A stretch of DNA of 11,858 nt. Source: an uncultured Collinsella sp. (GTDB lineage: Bacteria > Actinomycetota > Coriobacteriia > Coriobacteriales > Coriobacteriaceae). This document shows, piece after piece, positions 5,751 to 11,858 of this stretch (its first letter is position 1; each line of letters opens with the position of its first letter). Position numbers and translations under genes: made by a program. The stretch covers positions 1 through 11,858 of the forward strand of contig URTZ01000047.1 in the NCBI GenBank assembly GCA_900550825.1. The letters run 5' to 3'. The notes under the pieces are model-generated. The model was not told the origin of the DNA and ran no database searches. It saw only the letters and a program-made list of their open reading frames with translations.

Positions 5751-6878
5751 ATGAAGGATTTACTTTGTGACATATCAGCTTTTAGGTACTGGCGTTTGCC
5801 TCCTCAAGTCCGCGCTTTGTGTCCGCCGCTTCCACGACCGGAAGAAGACCGGCAGCGATATGATCTCGCCCGCAACCCGACGGCTGCGGTCGCGCTCGGT
5901 TTTCCGTTGTATACATTGGTTCGGACGAGAAACAAACGGACTTGTCCTGCCAGCATTAGACAGCGGCTGTTTCTTGGTGAGCTCCCCAGGGAATCCGTGC
6001 TGGAAACGGAGCATGGATTTTTGATTACGTCTCCTCTACTGACGGCATTCATCATGTCACGGCATCTGACGGATCTTCAGCTTCTTTTGGTATTGGCGGA
6101 GATGTGCGGCTTGTTTGCGGTGTGTGCCCTGCCGGCGTTACTTGAGACGGAGCTTTCGCGTGCAATTGATTCGGGTGCGATTTCGACAACGTTCGGTTGG
6201 GCGCGCTGCCCGTCCGAGGACGGCACCGCCTCAAATTTATGGCGTCGAGACGCTTTGGTTTTGGGCGGAGACATTGACCGTTTTTGTTCAGATGTTTGTG
6301 GGATGCGTTACGGCAATAGATTTATGGCGGTATCGCAACTCGTTCCATTGGGTGCCGCGTCGCCTTTTGAGGTCGAGGCGTATTTGCTACTTGCACTGCC
6401 GCGATCCCTGGGAGGCGAAGGTTTTTGCGGCATAGAGCTTAATGTCGAAGTGATGCTAAACACAAGTGCTCGAGCGATTGTGGGAAAGTCCCGTGTATAT
6501 ATCGACCTACTTCTTTCTTCACCGGACGGTAGGCGACAGGTGGCCATTGAATGTCAGGGAAAGGCCTCGCACGGACGCGCAGGGGATGGCTTGCGTGACG
6601 CTGACCGCATGACGGCCCTTCAGGCCATGGGCTACGATGTACTTCTCCTGACACACAGACAGATATCCGATGAGGGTAGATTCCGCGCGATCGTTAAGGC
6701 CGTATGCAGGATGCTCGATGCTGAATATCGTGATAAAAGCTCGGATGAGCAAAGGGCTGAGGCATTACTCCGGTCTGAACTATTCATTGACTGGACAAAA
6801 TTGGGAGTAATCGACGGAAAGATGCCCGCTAGACACAAAATGGCTCGATCGTGGACGGCTGCGGTTCTAAGTGAGTAG
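5751..6878 (+). CDS. Endonuclease-fold (DUF559/Vsr-like) protein of unknown role
   Basis: A 375-aa protein whose C-terminal third looks like the DUF559/Vsr branch of the PD-(D/E)XK fold: an SPFEVEAYLLL helix with Glu207 and Glu209, Asp252 in VYIDLLL, Glu267 in IECQGKASH with His274, then DADRMTALQAMGYDVLLLT. The first part (LCDISAFRYWRLPPQVRAL) and the centre (ITSPLLTAFIMSRHLTDLQLLLVLAEMCGLF) match my memory of a family abundant in Coriobacteriia, sometimes compared with AbiEi-like proteins. No function is established that I know of. The ATG at 5751 is chosen over a GTG at 5745; neither has a clear ribosome binding site. Its last codons and stop come from a repeat, as in pdxR. The gene sits alone between two repeat copies, which suggests an inserted cassette. 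Nuclease activity is unproven, and the usual E-x-K is replaced by E-x-Q. Confidence 0.75.
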   Translation: MKDLLCDISAFRYWRLPPQVRALCPPLPRPEEDRQRYDLARNPTAAVALGFPLYTLVRTRNKRTCPASIRQRLFLGELPRESVLETEHGFLITSPLLTAFIMSRHLTDLQLLLVLAEMCGLFAVCALPALLETELSRAIDSGAISTTFGWARCPSEDGTASNLWRRDALVLGGDIDRFCSDVCGMRYGNRFMAVSQLVPLGAASPFEVEAYLLLALPRSLGGEGFCGIELNVEVMLNTSARAIVGKSRVYIDLLLSSPDGRRQVAIECQGKASHGRAGDGLRDADRMTALQAMGYDVLLLTHRQISDEGRFRAIVKAVCRMLDAEYRDKSSDEQRAEALLRSELFIDWTKLGVIDGKMPARHKMARSWTAAVLSE

Positions 6879-6987
6879 ACTTTTGGCACTTTGGCGACCA
6901 AGCCGTTTTGCAACAAGTCATTTACCTGCGGCTTTATAAAGCAATATGGATGGCGTGCTCGGCAAGTTTCGAAAAGTCTACTCACTT
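6866..6987 (+). repeat. 122-bp MITE-like repeat, copy 2
   Basis: This copy has the better preserved ends: AAGTGAGTAGACTTTT at 6869-6884 is the exact reverse complement of 6972-6987 (16 bp). It has the same orientation and length as the copy at 5447-5568. It begins inside the end of the nuclease-like gene and provides Leu-Ser-Glu and the TAG stop. GTTTTTG follows the right arm, so this copy could also act as a terminator for that gene. Confidence 0.8.
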
Positions 6988-7054
6988 AGTTTTTGACGAG
7001 AGACCGATGCCGAAGATAGCTCTATTTCAGGGCGTTAACGAGTCCTCGAGACAC

Positions 7055-7085
7055 AAAAAGGCCCGAACCAATACGGTCCGGGCCT
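7055..7085 (-). terminator. Intrinsic terminator of the rubrerythrin gene
   Basis: On the minus strand AGGCCCGGACC (7085-7075) pairs with GGTTCGGGCCT (7069-7059), with one non-Watson-Crick position, around a 5-nt loop. It is directly followed by a TTTTT run (7059-7055). It lies 34 nt after the rubrerythrin stop and is a textbook Rho-independent terminator. Confidence 0.9.
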
Positions 7086-7119
7086 CATCGAGCTAGAGGT
7101 TATGTCTCAAGCGGTTGGC

Positions 7120-7680
7120 TTAGCCAAAGTAGCGCTTGAGCAGGCCGGCGAAAGCCTTGCCGTGACGAGCCTCGTCGCGAGCCATCTCGTGCACGGTATC
7201 GTGGATGGCATCGAGGCCAGCGGCCTTGGCGCGCTTGGCAAGATCAGTCTTTCCGGCGGTGGCGCCGTTCTCGGCCTCAACGCGCATCTCGAGGTTCTTC
7301 TTGGTGGAGTCGGTCACGACCTCGCCCAGGAGCTCGGCGAACTTGGCGGCGTGCTCGGCCTCCTCGTGGGCAGCCTTCTCCCAGTACAGGCCGATCTCGG
7401 GATAACCCTCGCGATGGGCGACGCGAGCCATGGCCAGGTACATACCGACCTCGGAGCACTCGCCCTCAAAGTTGGCGCGCAGGTCGGCAACGATGTCCTC
7501 GGAGACGCCCTCCATCTTGGCGACGCCCACGACGTGCTCGGCAGCCCACTCGAGCTGACCCTCCTCCTGCTTCAGGAAGCGAGAACCGGGAACGCCGCAC
7601 TGGGGGCACTTGAAGTCCTCGGGCAGCTGGTCGCCGTCGAACTCTTCCACATAACCGCAAACGGGGCAAACAAACTTCAT
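7120..7680 (-). CDS. Rubrerythrin with N-terminal rubredoxin domain
   Basis: The 186-aa protein is a non-haem iron peroxidase that detoxifies hydrogen peroxide in anaerobes. The N-terminus is a rubredoxin-like iron site (Cys5 and Cys8 in CPVCGY, Cys25 and Cys28 in CPQCG). The C-terminal four-helix ferritin-like domain has diiron motifs: Glu74 in FEGECSE, Glu107-x-x-His110 in HEEAEH, Glu137 in VEAENG and Glu170-x-x-His173 in DEARH. Classical rubrerythrins have the rubredoxin at the C-terminus, so this is the reversed order known from clostridial stress rubrerythrins. The ATG at 7680 has AAAGGA upstream and starts the rubredoxin directly; the frame further upstream is leader. It is monocistronic, with its own promoter and terminator, and divergent from the alcohol dehydrogenase operon. 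Reduction by a rubredoxin or NADH oxidoreductase encoded elsewhere is expected. Confidence 0.93.
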   Translation of the reverse strand: MKFVCPVCGYVEEFDGDQLPEDFKCPQCGVPGSRFLKQEEGQLEWAAEHVVGVAKMEGVSEDIVADLRANFEGECSEVGMYLAMARVAHREGYPEIGLYWEKAAHEEAEHAAKFAELLGEVVTDSTKKNLEMRVEAENGATAGKTDLAKRAKAAGLDAIHDTVHEMARDEARHGKAFAGLLKRYFG

Positions 7681-7711
7681 GATTCGATCCTTTCGATCGA
7701 TGGCGATTGTG

Positions 7712-7750
7712 CGCTCGTCCGGTCCCGTAAGGGCCCTCTCCGGACGTGCG
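7712..7750 (-). promoter_or_regulatory. Stable hairpin in the rubrerythrin 5' leader
   Basis: CGTCCGG at 7716-7722 pairs with CCGGACG at 7740-7746. After a T-T mismatch, CGC at 7712-7714 pairs with GCG at 7748-7750. An inner CCC/GGG pair narrows the loop. It lies between the promoter and the ribosome binding site, about 32 nt before the ATG. It could stabilise the mRNA or control initiation; no known riboswitch class is recognised. Confidence 0.4.
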
Positions 7751-7764
7751 TCTTGACGAGTTCT

Positions 7765-7792
7765 ATTATCCATAAATGCAACCAAATGTGAA
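7765..7792 (-). promoter_or_regulatory. Sigma-70-type promoter of the rubrerythrin gene
   Basis: On the minus strand TTCACA (7792-7787) and GATAAT (7770-7765) match the -35 and -10 consensus at 5/6 each, with 16-bp spacing. Transcription would start near 7758, giving a leader of about 78 nt that contains the hairpin at 7712-7750. Confidence 0.6.
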
Positions 7793-7838
7793 GCCTATTA
7801 GGAATGATTTTTAATAAAACAATTTTGAGATATGAAGA

Positions 7839-7854
7839 TGTTGATTGATTAACG
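7839..7854. promoter_or_regulatory. Degenerate operator-like palindrome, distal site
   Basis: TGTTGA-TTGA-TTAACG has the same half-site and 4-bp spacing as the perfect palindrome at 7903-7918 and begins exactly 64 bp upstream of it. Two sites of one pattern in a divergent intergenic region suggest binding of one regulator, perhaps with looping. Confidence 0.4.
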
Positions 7855-7884
7855 ATTGGCAGGCCGTCTTTGACCGCCGCTGAG

Positions 7885-7918
7885 TACAATCGGGCGAGCA
7901 AATGTTGACCTATCAACA
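7885..7918 (+). promoter_or_regulatory. Likely -10 element and operator of the alcohol/aldehyde dehydrogenase operon
   Basis: TACAAT at 7885-7890 matches a -10 element at 5/6, but has no good -35 at normal spacing, which would fit an activator-dependent promoter. Just downstream TGTTGA-CCTA-TCAACA at 7903-7918 is a perfect inverted repeat. If transcription starts near 7897, the palindrome covers about +7 to +22, a position suited to a repressor. The ribosome binding site AAGGAG follows at 7923-7928. The regulator is not in the window. Confidence 0.5.
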
Positions 7919-7936
7919 AATGAAGGAGTTTCCTTT

Positions 7937-9157
7937 ATGCATCTAGCCCGTCGTGCCTGGTGCCGAACATATCAGACGGTTTTTCGCATTGCATTGCCGA
8001 TCCTGCCCTATACCGAGCCGCGCATTTTAGAGCATGCCGAGGATGTGCCCGCGGTGCTTCAAAAGCGCTCGATCCAGAAGGTCCTTATCGTGACGGATCC
8101 CGGCATTGCCCGTCTGGGGCTCACGGCACCGCTCGAGACGGCGCTCGCATGCAGGGGGATTGGCGTTACGGTCTATGCCGAAACGCGTGCAAACCCCACG
8201 GTTTCAAACGTGGAAGAAGCGGCGTCCCTGTATCGAGAGAGCGCCTGCCAGGCCATTATCGGTTTTGGCGGAGGATCGGCCATGGACTGCGCCAAGGGCG
8301 TGGGTGCACGCATCACGCAGCCAAGCAAGCCCATCAACAAGATGCGCGGCCTGCTGCGGATTCATCGTCGCCTGCCGCTGCTTATCGCCGTTCCCACTAC
8401 GGCAGGCACGGGAAGCGAGGTCACGCTCGCGGCGGTTATCACCGATGACGAGACGCACTACAAGTACCCCATTAACGACTTTGTGCTTATCCCGCGCTTT
8501 GCGGTGCACGACCCCGAGTTTACGCGCGGTCTGCCCGCCTCCATTACGGGGCAGACGGGTATGGACGCCCTGACGCATGCCGTCGAGGCCTTTATCGGGC
8601 GAAGCACCACGCCCTATACGCGTAAGATGGCGCGACAGGCGGTGCAGCTCATCCACGACAATTTGCTCGAGGCCTATGAGCATGGCGACGACATGCGTGC
8701 GCGTCGCAATATGCTTTCGGCGGCGTATAAGGCGGGCGTTGCGTTTACCCGCTCCTATGTTGGATATGTGCATGCCATCGCGCACAGTTTGGGCGGCCGA
8801 TACGGAATTCCGCACGGTTTGGCCAACGCGATCATCCTGCCGCACATGCTTCGCGCTTATGGTGACGCCGCCGCCCCCAAGCTTGCCGATCTTGCTCGCA
8901 TGGCGGGCATTGCGCCGGCTACCGCGCAGGACAGTCTTGCGGCCGAGGCCTTTATCGATTGGGTCGACCGCATGAACGAGGCCCTGGGAATCCCCAAATA
9001 TGTCTTGGGCATTCGCCGCTCTGACATTCCCGAGATGGCGGTGCATGCCGATGCCGAGGCCAATCCGCTATACCCCGTTCCGCTTCTAATGGACCGCTTG
9101 GAGCTCGAGCATATGTACGAGGTCGTTGCAGGTGGTATGTTTGAGGACGAGAATTAG
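7937..9157 (+). CDS. Iron-containing (group III) alcohol dehydrogenase
   Basis: The 406-aa protein interconverts an alcohol and an aldehyde with NAD(P). The dinucleotide-binding domain shows FGGGSAMDCAK at 110-120 and PTTAGTGSE at 153-161. The helical metal domain supplies four ligands at the FucO-like spacing: Asp210 and His214 in GMDALTHAVEAF, His279 in GYVHAIAHSLGG and His293 in GIPHGLANA. Length is normal, with a roughly 20-residue N-terminal lead of basic and aromatic residues before the fold starts at ILPYTEPRIL. The ATG has AAGGAG eight bases upstream. It is the first gene of an operon with an aldehyde dehydrogenase 8 bp downstream, so its aldehyde product or substrate is probably shared with that enzyme. 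The actual alcohol cannot be read from the sequence. It is not a bifunctional AdhE, which would be about twice this size. Confidence 0.93.
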   Translation: MHLARRAWCRTYQTVFRIALPILPYTEPRILEHAEDVPAVLQKRSIQKVLIVTDPGIARLGLTAPLETALACRGIGVTVYAETRANPTVSNVEEAASLYRESACQAIIGFGGGSAMDCAKGVGARITQPSKPINKMRGLLRIHRRLPLLIAVPTTAGTGSEVTLAAVITDDETHYKYPINDFVLIPRFAVHDPEFTRGLPASITGQTGMDALTHAVEAFIGRSTTPYTRKMARQAVQLIHDNLLEAYEHGDDMRARRNMLSAAYKAGVAFTRSYVGYVHAIAHSLGGRYGIPHGLANAIILPHMLRAYGDAAAPKLADLARMAGIAPATAQDSLAAEAFIDWVDRMNEALGIPKYVLGIRRSDIPEMAVHADAEANPLYPVPLLMDRLELEHMYEVVAGGMFEDEN

Positions 9158-9165
9158 GAGGGTCC

Positions 9166-10545
9166 ATGAACACCGAGGAAATTGCGCGCATCGTCGGCGA
9201 TCAGCGCGCCTACTTTAAGACGCACGCCACGTTTGATGTCGATGCTCGACGTCGCGCGCTCGTGAGTTTACGCGATGCGGTGCGGGCCCACGAGGCCGAT
9301 ATCGCTCATGCGCTCAAGACCGATTTGGGAAAGTCGCATGACGAGGCCTATATGTGCGAGATTGGCACATCGCTTTCCGAGATTCGACATCAGATCGCTC
9401 ACGTGGTTCGATGGAGTCGTCCGCGCCTGCGTCCGTGCGACCTCGCTAACGCCGTGAGCGTGTGCAAAACGCAAACCGTGCCCTATGGCGTCACGCTCAT
9501 CATGGCGCCCTGGAACTATCCGTTTTTGCTGACGCTCGAGCCGCTCGCTGGCGCCCTTGCCGCGGGCAATACCGTGGTCATCAAGCCGAGCGCCTATGCT
9601 CCGGCATCGAGCGCGGTGCTCAGGCAAATCTGTGAAGAGGCATTTGATCCGCGCCTGGTGACGGTTGTCGAGGGCGGGCGCGCCGAGAACGATGCGTTGC
9701 TCGATGAGTGCTGGGACAAAATCTTCTTTACCGGTAGCGTTCCGGTCGGCAAGCTCGTCATGGAGCGCGCGAGCAAAAACCTCACGCCTGTGACGCTTGA
9801 GCTGGGCGGAAAGAGCCCCTGCATCGTGGATGCGACGGCAAATTTGAAGGTCGCGGCACGGCGTATCGCCTTTGGTAAATGGCTCAACGTGGGCCAGACC
9901 TGTGTAGCGCCCGACTATCTGCTGGTCGACGTGCGCGTGCACGATGAGCTGCTGGGCCTTATCAAGGAGGAGGTCCGCCGCATGTTTGGCGAACATCCAC
10001 TCGACAATGAGGATTACGGACATATCGTCAACGCCAAGCATTTTGCGCGCGTGCGCGGGCTGATCAATCTCGATAAGGTCGTGCTTGGAGGTGCCGCGCG
10101 TGAGGCATCGCTCAAGATTGAGCCGACGATTTTGGACGGCGTGTCCCCCGATGACGCCGTGATGCAGGAGGAGATTTTCGGCCCCATCTTGCCGGTGCTG
10201 ACGTTTGAGAGCCTAGACGAGGCCGAGACGTTTATTACGGATCGTCCGACGCCGCTGGCCCTGTATATCTTTAGTCAGGATCGCGAGGTTCAGCAGCGCT
10301 TTGTGCGCTACGTGCCCTTTGGCGGCGGCTGCGTTAACGATACCATCATGCATCTGGCTACGAGTCATATGGGCTTTGGCGGCATGGGCGCGAGCGGCAT
10401 GGGACAGTACCATGGCCGCGAGAGCTTCGATACGTTTAGCCACAAGAAGAGTATCGTGAACAAGGCAACCTGGCTGGACGTGCCGTTTCGGTATGCGCCC
10501 TACGCAAGCTGGAAGCACAAATTCGTGCGCATGTTTGTGCATTAG
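9166..10545 (+). CDS. Class 3-type NAD(P)-dependent aldehyde dehydrogenase
   Basis: The 459-aa enzyme oxidises an aldehyde to the acid. Short length, the APWNYPF motif with Asn117, the general base Glu212 in LELGGKSP and the nucleophile Cys246 in VGQTCVAPDY fit the class 3 aldehyde dehydrogenases (fatty or aromatic aldehydes, YwdH/AlkH-like). So do the EEIFGPILPV motif and the GGMGASGMGQYHGRESFDTFSHKK tail. The substrate is not predictable. Its ribosome binding site AGGAGG (9156-9161) overlaps the stop codon of the alcohol dehydrogenase, which implies tight coupling. Together the pair could take an alcohol to an acid, or remove a toxic aldehyde by both routes. I see no clear terminator in the following 120 nt, only a weak ACGGTC/GACCGT pair. 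Confidence 0.93.
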   Translation: MNTEEIARIVGDQRAYFKTHATFDVDARRRALVSLRDAVRAHEADIAHALKTDLGKSHDEAYMCEIGTSLSEIRHQIAHVVRWSRPRLRPCDLANAVSVCKTQTVPYGVTLIMAPWNYPFLLTLEPLAGALAAGNTVVIKPSAYAPASSAVLRQICEEAFDPRLVTVVEGGRAENDALLDECWDKIFFTGSVPVGKLVMERASKNLTPVTLELGGKSPCIVDATANLKVAARRIAFGKWLNVGQTCVAPDYLLVDVRVHDELLGLIKEEVRRMFGEHPLDNEDYGHIVNAKHFARVRGLINLDKVVLGGAAREASLKIEPTILDGVSPDDAVMQEEIFGPILPVLTFESLDEAETFITDRPTPLALYIFSQDREVQQRFVRYVPFGGGCVNDTIMHLATSHMGFGGMGASGMGQYHGRESFDTFSHKKSIVNKATWLDVPFRYAPYASWKHKFVRMFVH

Positions 10546-10668
10546 AATCAGATGGTGTAGCGACAAACGGTCGAAAAGGCGCGGGTGGGGCGAATTTGTG
10601 TCCGCACGGGACCGTAGACTTCTCAATAAGGTTACACACCGGTTTATCCGGCCGTTAGAGGAGCTGCT

Positions 10669-10995
10669 ATGTACGAGCCTTCACGTGTTCTTCTGTCATT
10701 TCACATTGCAGGATTTCAGTATGCCGACGGTGCCTTGGTCCTGGGCGATCTTAAGGTTGGCGATAAGCTGACGCTGTGCGCCGAGCGCGATAATCCCCAT
10801 GACCCCGAGGCAGTTGCGATCTACTATGGCAAGACCAAACTTGGCTACGTTCCGGGAAACGAGGTCGGCCCGCTGTCCTTGATGATGTATTACGGCCACG
10901 AGGACGTATTTGAGGCCCGCGTGCAACAGGTTGCCCCCGAGCGCAGCCCGTGGCATCAGGTACGCGTTGGGCTCTACGTGGTGGATGCTCGCTAG
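10669..10995 (+). CDS. Stand-alone HIRAN-domain protein
   Basis: The 108-aa protein is almost entirely one HIRAN domain: FHIAGFQYADGALVLGDLKVGDKLTL, then ERDNPHDPEAVAIYYGKTKLGYVPGNE (residues 39-65), then a closing strand region. HIRAN domains bind DNA ends or damaged DNA in helicases such as HLTF, and also occur alone or fused to nucleases in bacteria, where their role is not settled. No signal peptide or membrane segment is seen. The ATG has AGAGGAG six bases upstream. The gene starts 123 bp after the aldehyde dehydrogenase; no promoter was identified. The next small gene begins 18 bp after its stop, so the two are probably cotranscribed. Confidence 0.88.
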   Translation: MYEPSRVLLSFHIAGFQYADGALVLGDLKVGDKLTLCAERDNPHDPEAVAIYYGKTKLGYVPGNEVGPLSLMMYYGHEDVFEARVQQVAPERSPWHQVRVGLYVVDAR

Positions 10996-11013
10996 TCGGC
11001 AATGGAGGCTGCC

Positions 11014-11193
11014 ATGTTTGATGACGATGACCTGTTTGATCTGGCAGATGATCCGTTTGAGTGGGATGCGCTACTCGATGACGATGAGCTGGAACAGGAC
11101 CGTAAGATGCGGCAGGACAAGAAAACTCAGGGTGACGCTTCGAAAAAGCAAGACAAGCGCCGCCGCGGACTGTTCGGCGGGCTCTTTGGATAA
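11014..11193 (+). CDS. Small acidic/basic protein of unknown function
   Basis: The 59-aa product has a strongly acidic first half (MFDDDDLFDLADDPFEWD, then LLDDDELEQD), a lysine- and arginine-rich stretch (about 32-51) and a C-terminal RRRGLFGGLFG. An in-frame ATG lies at 11002, but that ATG is part of the ATGGAGG ribosome binding sequence of the start at 11014, so the later start is preferred. The polarised charge suggests binding to a basic protein or to nucleic acid, or self-association. I do not recognise the family. It lies 18 bp after the HIRAN gene and 66 bp before the phosphoesterase; that gap holds TATACT at 11214-11219, a possible -10 for the next gene. Confidence 0.75.
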   Translation: MFDDDDLFDLADDPFEWDALLDDDELEQDRKMRQDKKTQGDASKKQDKRRRGLFGGLFG

Positions 11194-11259
11194 CCGCCGC
11201 ATCGCTACGTCTGTATACTTAGCACGAGTTGAACACGTTGCGAAATGAGGGCATAGACG

Positions 11260-11805
11260 ATGATGTGGTTTACCGCCGACCTGCACCTGGGCGATACGAA
11301 TATCTTGCACGACATGGACCGGCCGTTTGACTCGGTCGAGGAGATGAACCGCAAGGTCATCGATGCCATCAATGAGTGCGTGGCTGCGGACGACCGCCTC
11401 TATATTCTGGGCGACTTTACCTATCGTTTGCCCCTGGCGGAGGCGGTGCGCCTGCGCGAGCGTATCGAATGCCAGAACGTGACGCTCATCCGCGGTAACC
11501 ATGACGGCGACTGGGAAGATTCCGACGTACCGCAGATTTGGGAAGACGTGCGCGATTACCTGGAGATTGCTCCCGGCTATGCCAAGGGCCATCGTCTGGT
11601 TATGAGCCACTACCCCATGCTCAGCTGGAACGGCAAGGCGCGTGGCGCCGTCATGCTGCACGGGCATATCCACAGCAGGGGAGACCGCACCAACGTGCGC
11701 AACCGCGATCGCGAGCGCCCTATCTTTCGCTACGATGTCGGTCTCGATGCCAACGAGTACAAGCCCGTAAGCCGTGATCAGATTCTTAGCTTCTTTGGGT
11801 TATAG
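11260..11805 (+). CDS. Calcineurin-like metallophosphoesterase
   Basis: The 181-aa protein has the full set of metal-binding motifs of the calcineurin-like fold: Asp7-x-His9 in TADLHLGD, Asp52 in LGDFTY, Asn80-His81-Asp82 in RGNHD, His117 in MSHYP, and His134 and His136 in HGHIHS. The small size and MMWFTADLHLGDTNIL start are typical of a widespread bacterial phosphoesterase group acting on unknown phosphodiesters or monoesters. No signal peptide is seen, so it is cytoplasmic. The start at 11260 has GAGGG eight bases upstream; the next codon is also ATG. It lies behind the HIRAN and acidic/basic genes and may form a unit with them or have its own promoter. A strong palindrome follows the stop immediately. 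Confidence 0.92.
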   Translation: MMWFTADLHLGDTNILHDMDRPFDSVEEMNRKVIDAINECVAADDRLYILGDFTYRLPLAEAVRLRERIECQNVTLIRGNHDGDWEDSDVPQIWEDVRDYLEIAPGYAKGHRLVMSHYPMLSWNGKARGAVMLHGHIHSRGDRTNVRNRDRERPIFRYDVGLDANEYKPVSRDQILSFFGL

Positions 11806-11858
11806 GGCGCCAGAGCCACCACAAAGGGGACAGGCACCTTTGTGGTGGCTCTGGCGCC
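11806..11858. repeat. Perfect REP-like palindrome at the window end, possible terminator
   Basis: A 22-bp arm at 11806-11827 (GGCGCCAGAGCCACC...) is the exact reverse complement of 11837-11858, with a 9-nt loop GGACAGGCA. The loop side reads AAAGGGGACAGGCACCTTTG, a sequence type I recall as recurring between genes in several bacterial groups. It starts one base after the phosphoesterase stop. It could act as terminator in both directions, but its perfect arms and the GGGGAC core shared with 2239-2282 favour a dispersed repeat. It may extend past the right edge. Confidence 0.75.

Noticed and set aside
5447..6987. CRISPR array or classical compound transposon
   Set aside because: There are only two repeat copies about 1.4 kb apart, without spacers. 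Neither encodes a transposase, so a repeat-bracketed cassette is the more cautious reading.
7102..7791. A 229-codon plus-strand frame over rubrerythrin
   Set aside because: It is antisense to a clear rubrerythrin and has low-complexity Leu/Gly/Ala content.
7903..7918. FNR/CRP-type site
   Set aside because: FNR boxes are TTGAT-N4-ATCAA (6 bp between TTGA and TCAA). Here the gap is 4 bp, so the spacing does not fit.
8204..10041. Minus-strand frames of 257-280 codons over the dehydrogenase genes
   Set aside because: They are shadows of two well-supported enzymes, without start signals or recognisable domains.
10546..10668. Regulatory RNA or terminator behind the aldehyde dehydrogenase
   Set aside because: Only weak, short pairings (ACGGTC/GACCGT) and no T-tract were found; not enough to call a feature.

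Overview
The window looks like a chromosomal segment of a gut actinobacterium of class Coriobacteriia, most likely Collinsella or a close relative. This rests on the GC-rich coding style, a pdxS-pdxT pair with a divergent MocR-type regulator, an anaerobe-type rubrerythrin, an endonuclease-fold protein of a kind I associate with Coriobacteriia, and short GGGGAC-containing palindromes. It is an inference from memory of these families; there is no rRNA or other taxonomic marker here.

Left part (1-2360) is accessory and broken. A DUF2975-type membrane protein runs off the left edge on the minus strand. It faces an AT-rich intergenic stretch and a signal-peptide-like reading frame with a good ribosome binding site, which is cut after 17 codons by an IS110-family element (about 667-2220, 15-bp perfect inverted repeats, minus-strand DEDD transposase). 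The element has a long structured non-coding tail downstream of the transposase, where IS1111-type elements keep their guide (bridge/seek) RNA. To its right lie a REP-like palindrome and a 60-nt hairpin.

Middle part (2376-5459) is a vitamin B6 module. pdxS and pdxT (minus strand) encode the two subunits of the ribose-5-phosphate-dependent PLP synthase. The divergent pdxR encodes a GntR/aminotransferase fusion regulator that probably senses PLP and controls pdxST.

From 5447 to 6987 there is an unusual cassette: a 375-aa endonuclease-fold protein of unknown role, bracketed by two copies of a 122-bp repeat with terminal inverted repeats. Each repeat begins inside the end of the preceding gene and supplies its last codons and stop, so both PdxR and the nuclease-like protein end in Leu-Ser-Glu.

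Right part (7055-11858) holds a rubrerythrin with N-terminal rubredoxin domain (minus strand, with its own promoter and terminator). Divergent from it is a two-gene operon for an iron-type alcohol dehydrogenase and a class 3 aldehyde dehydrogenase, preceded by two TGTTGA-N4-TYAACR sites. Then come a stand-alone HIRAN-domain protein, a 59-aa acidic/basic protein and a calcineurin-like phosphoesterase. The window ends in a perfect 22-bp-stem palindrome.
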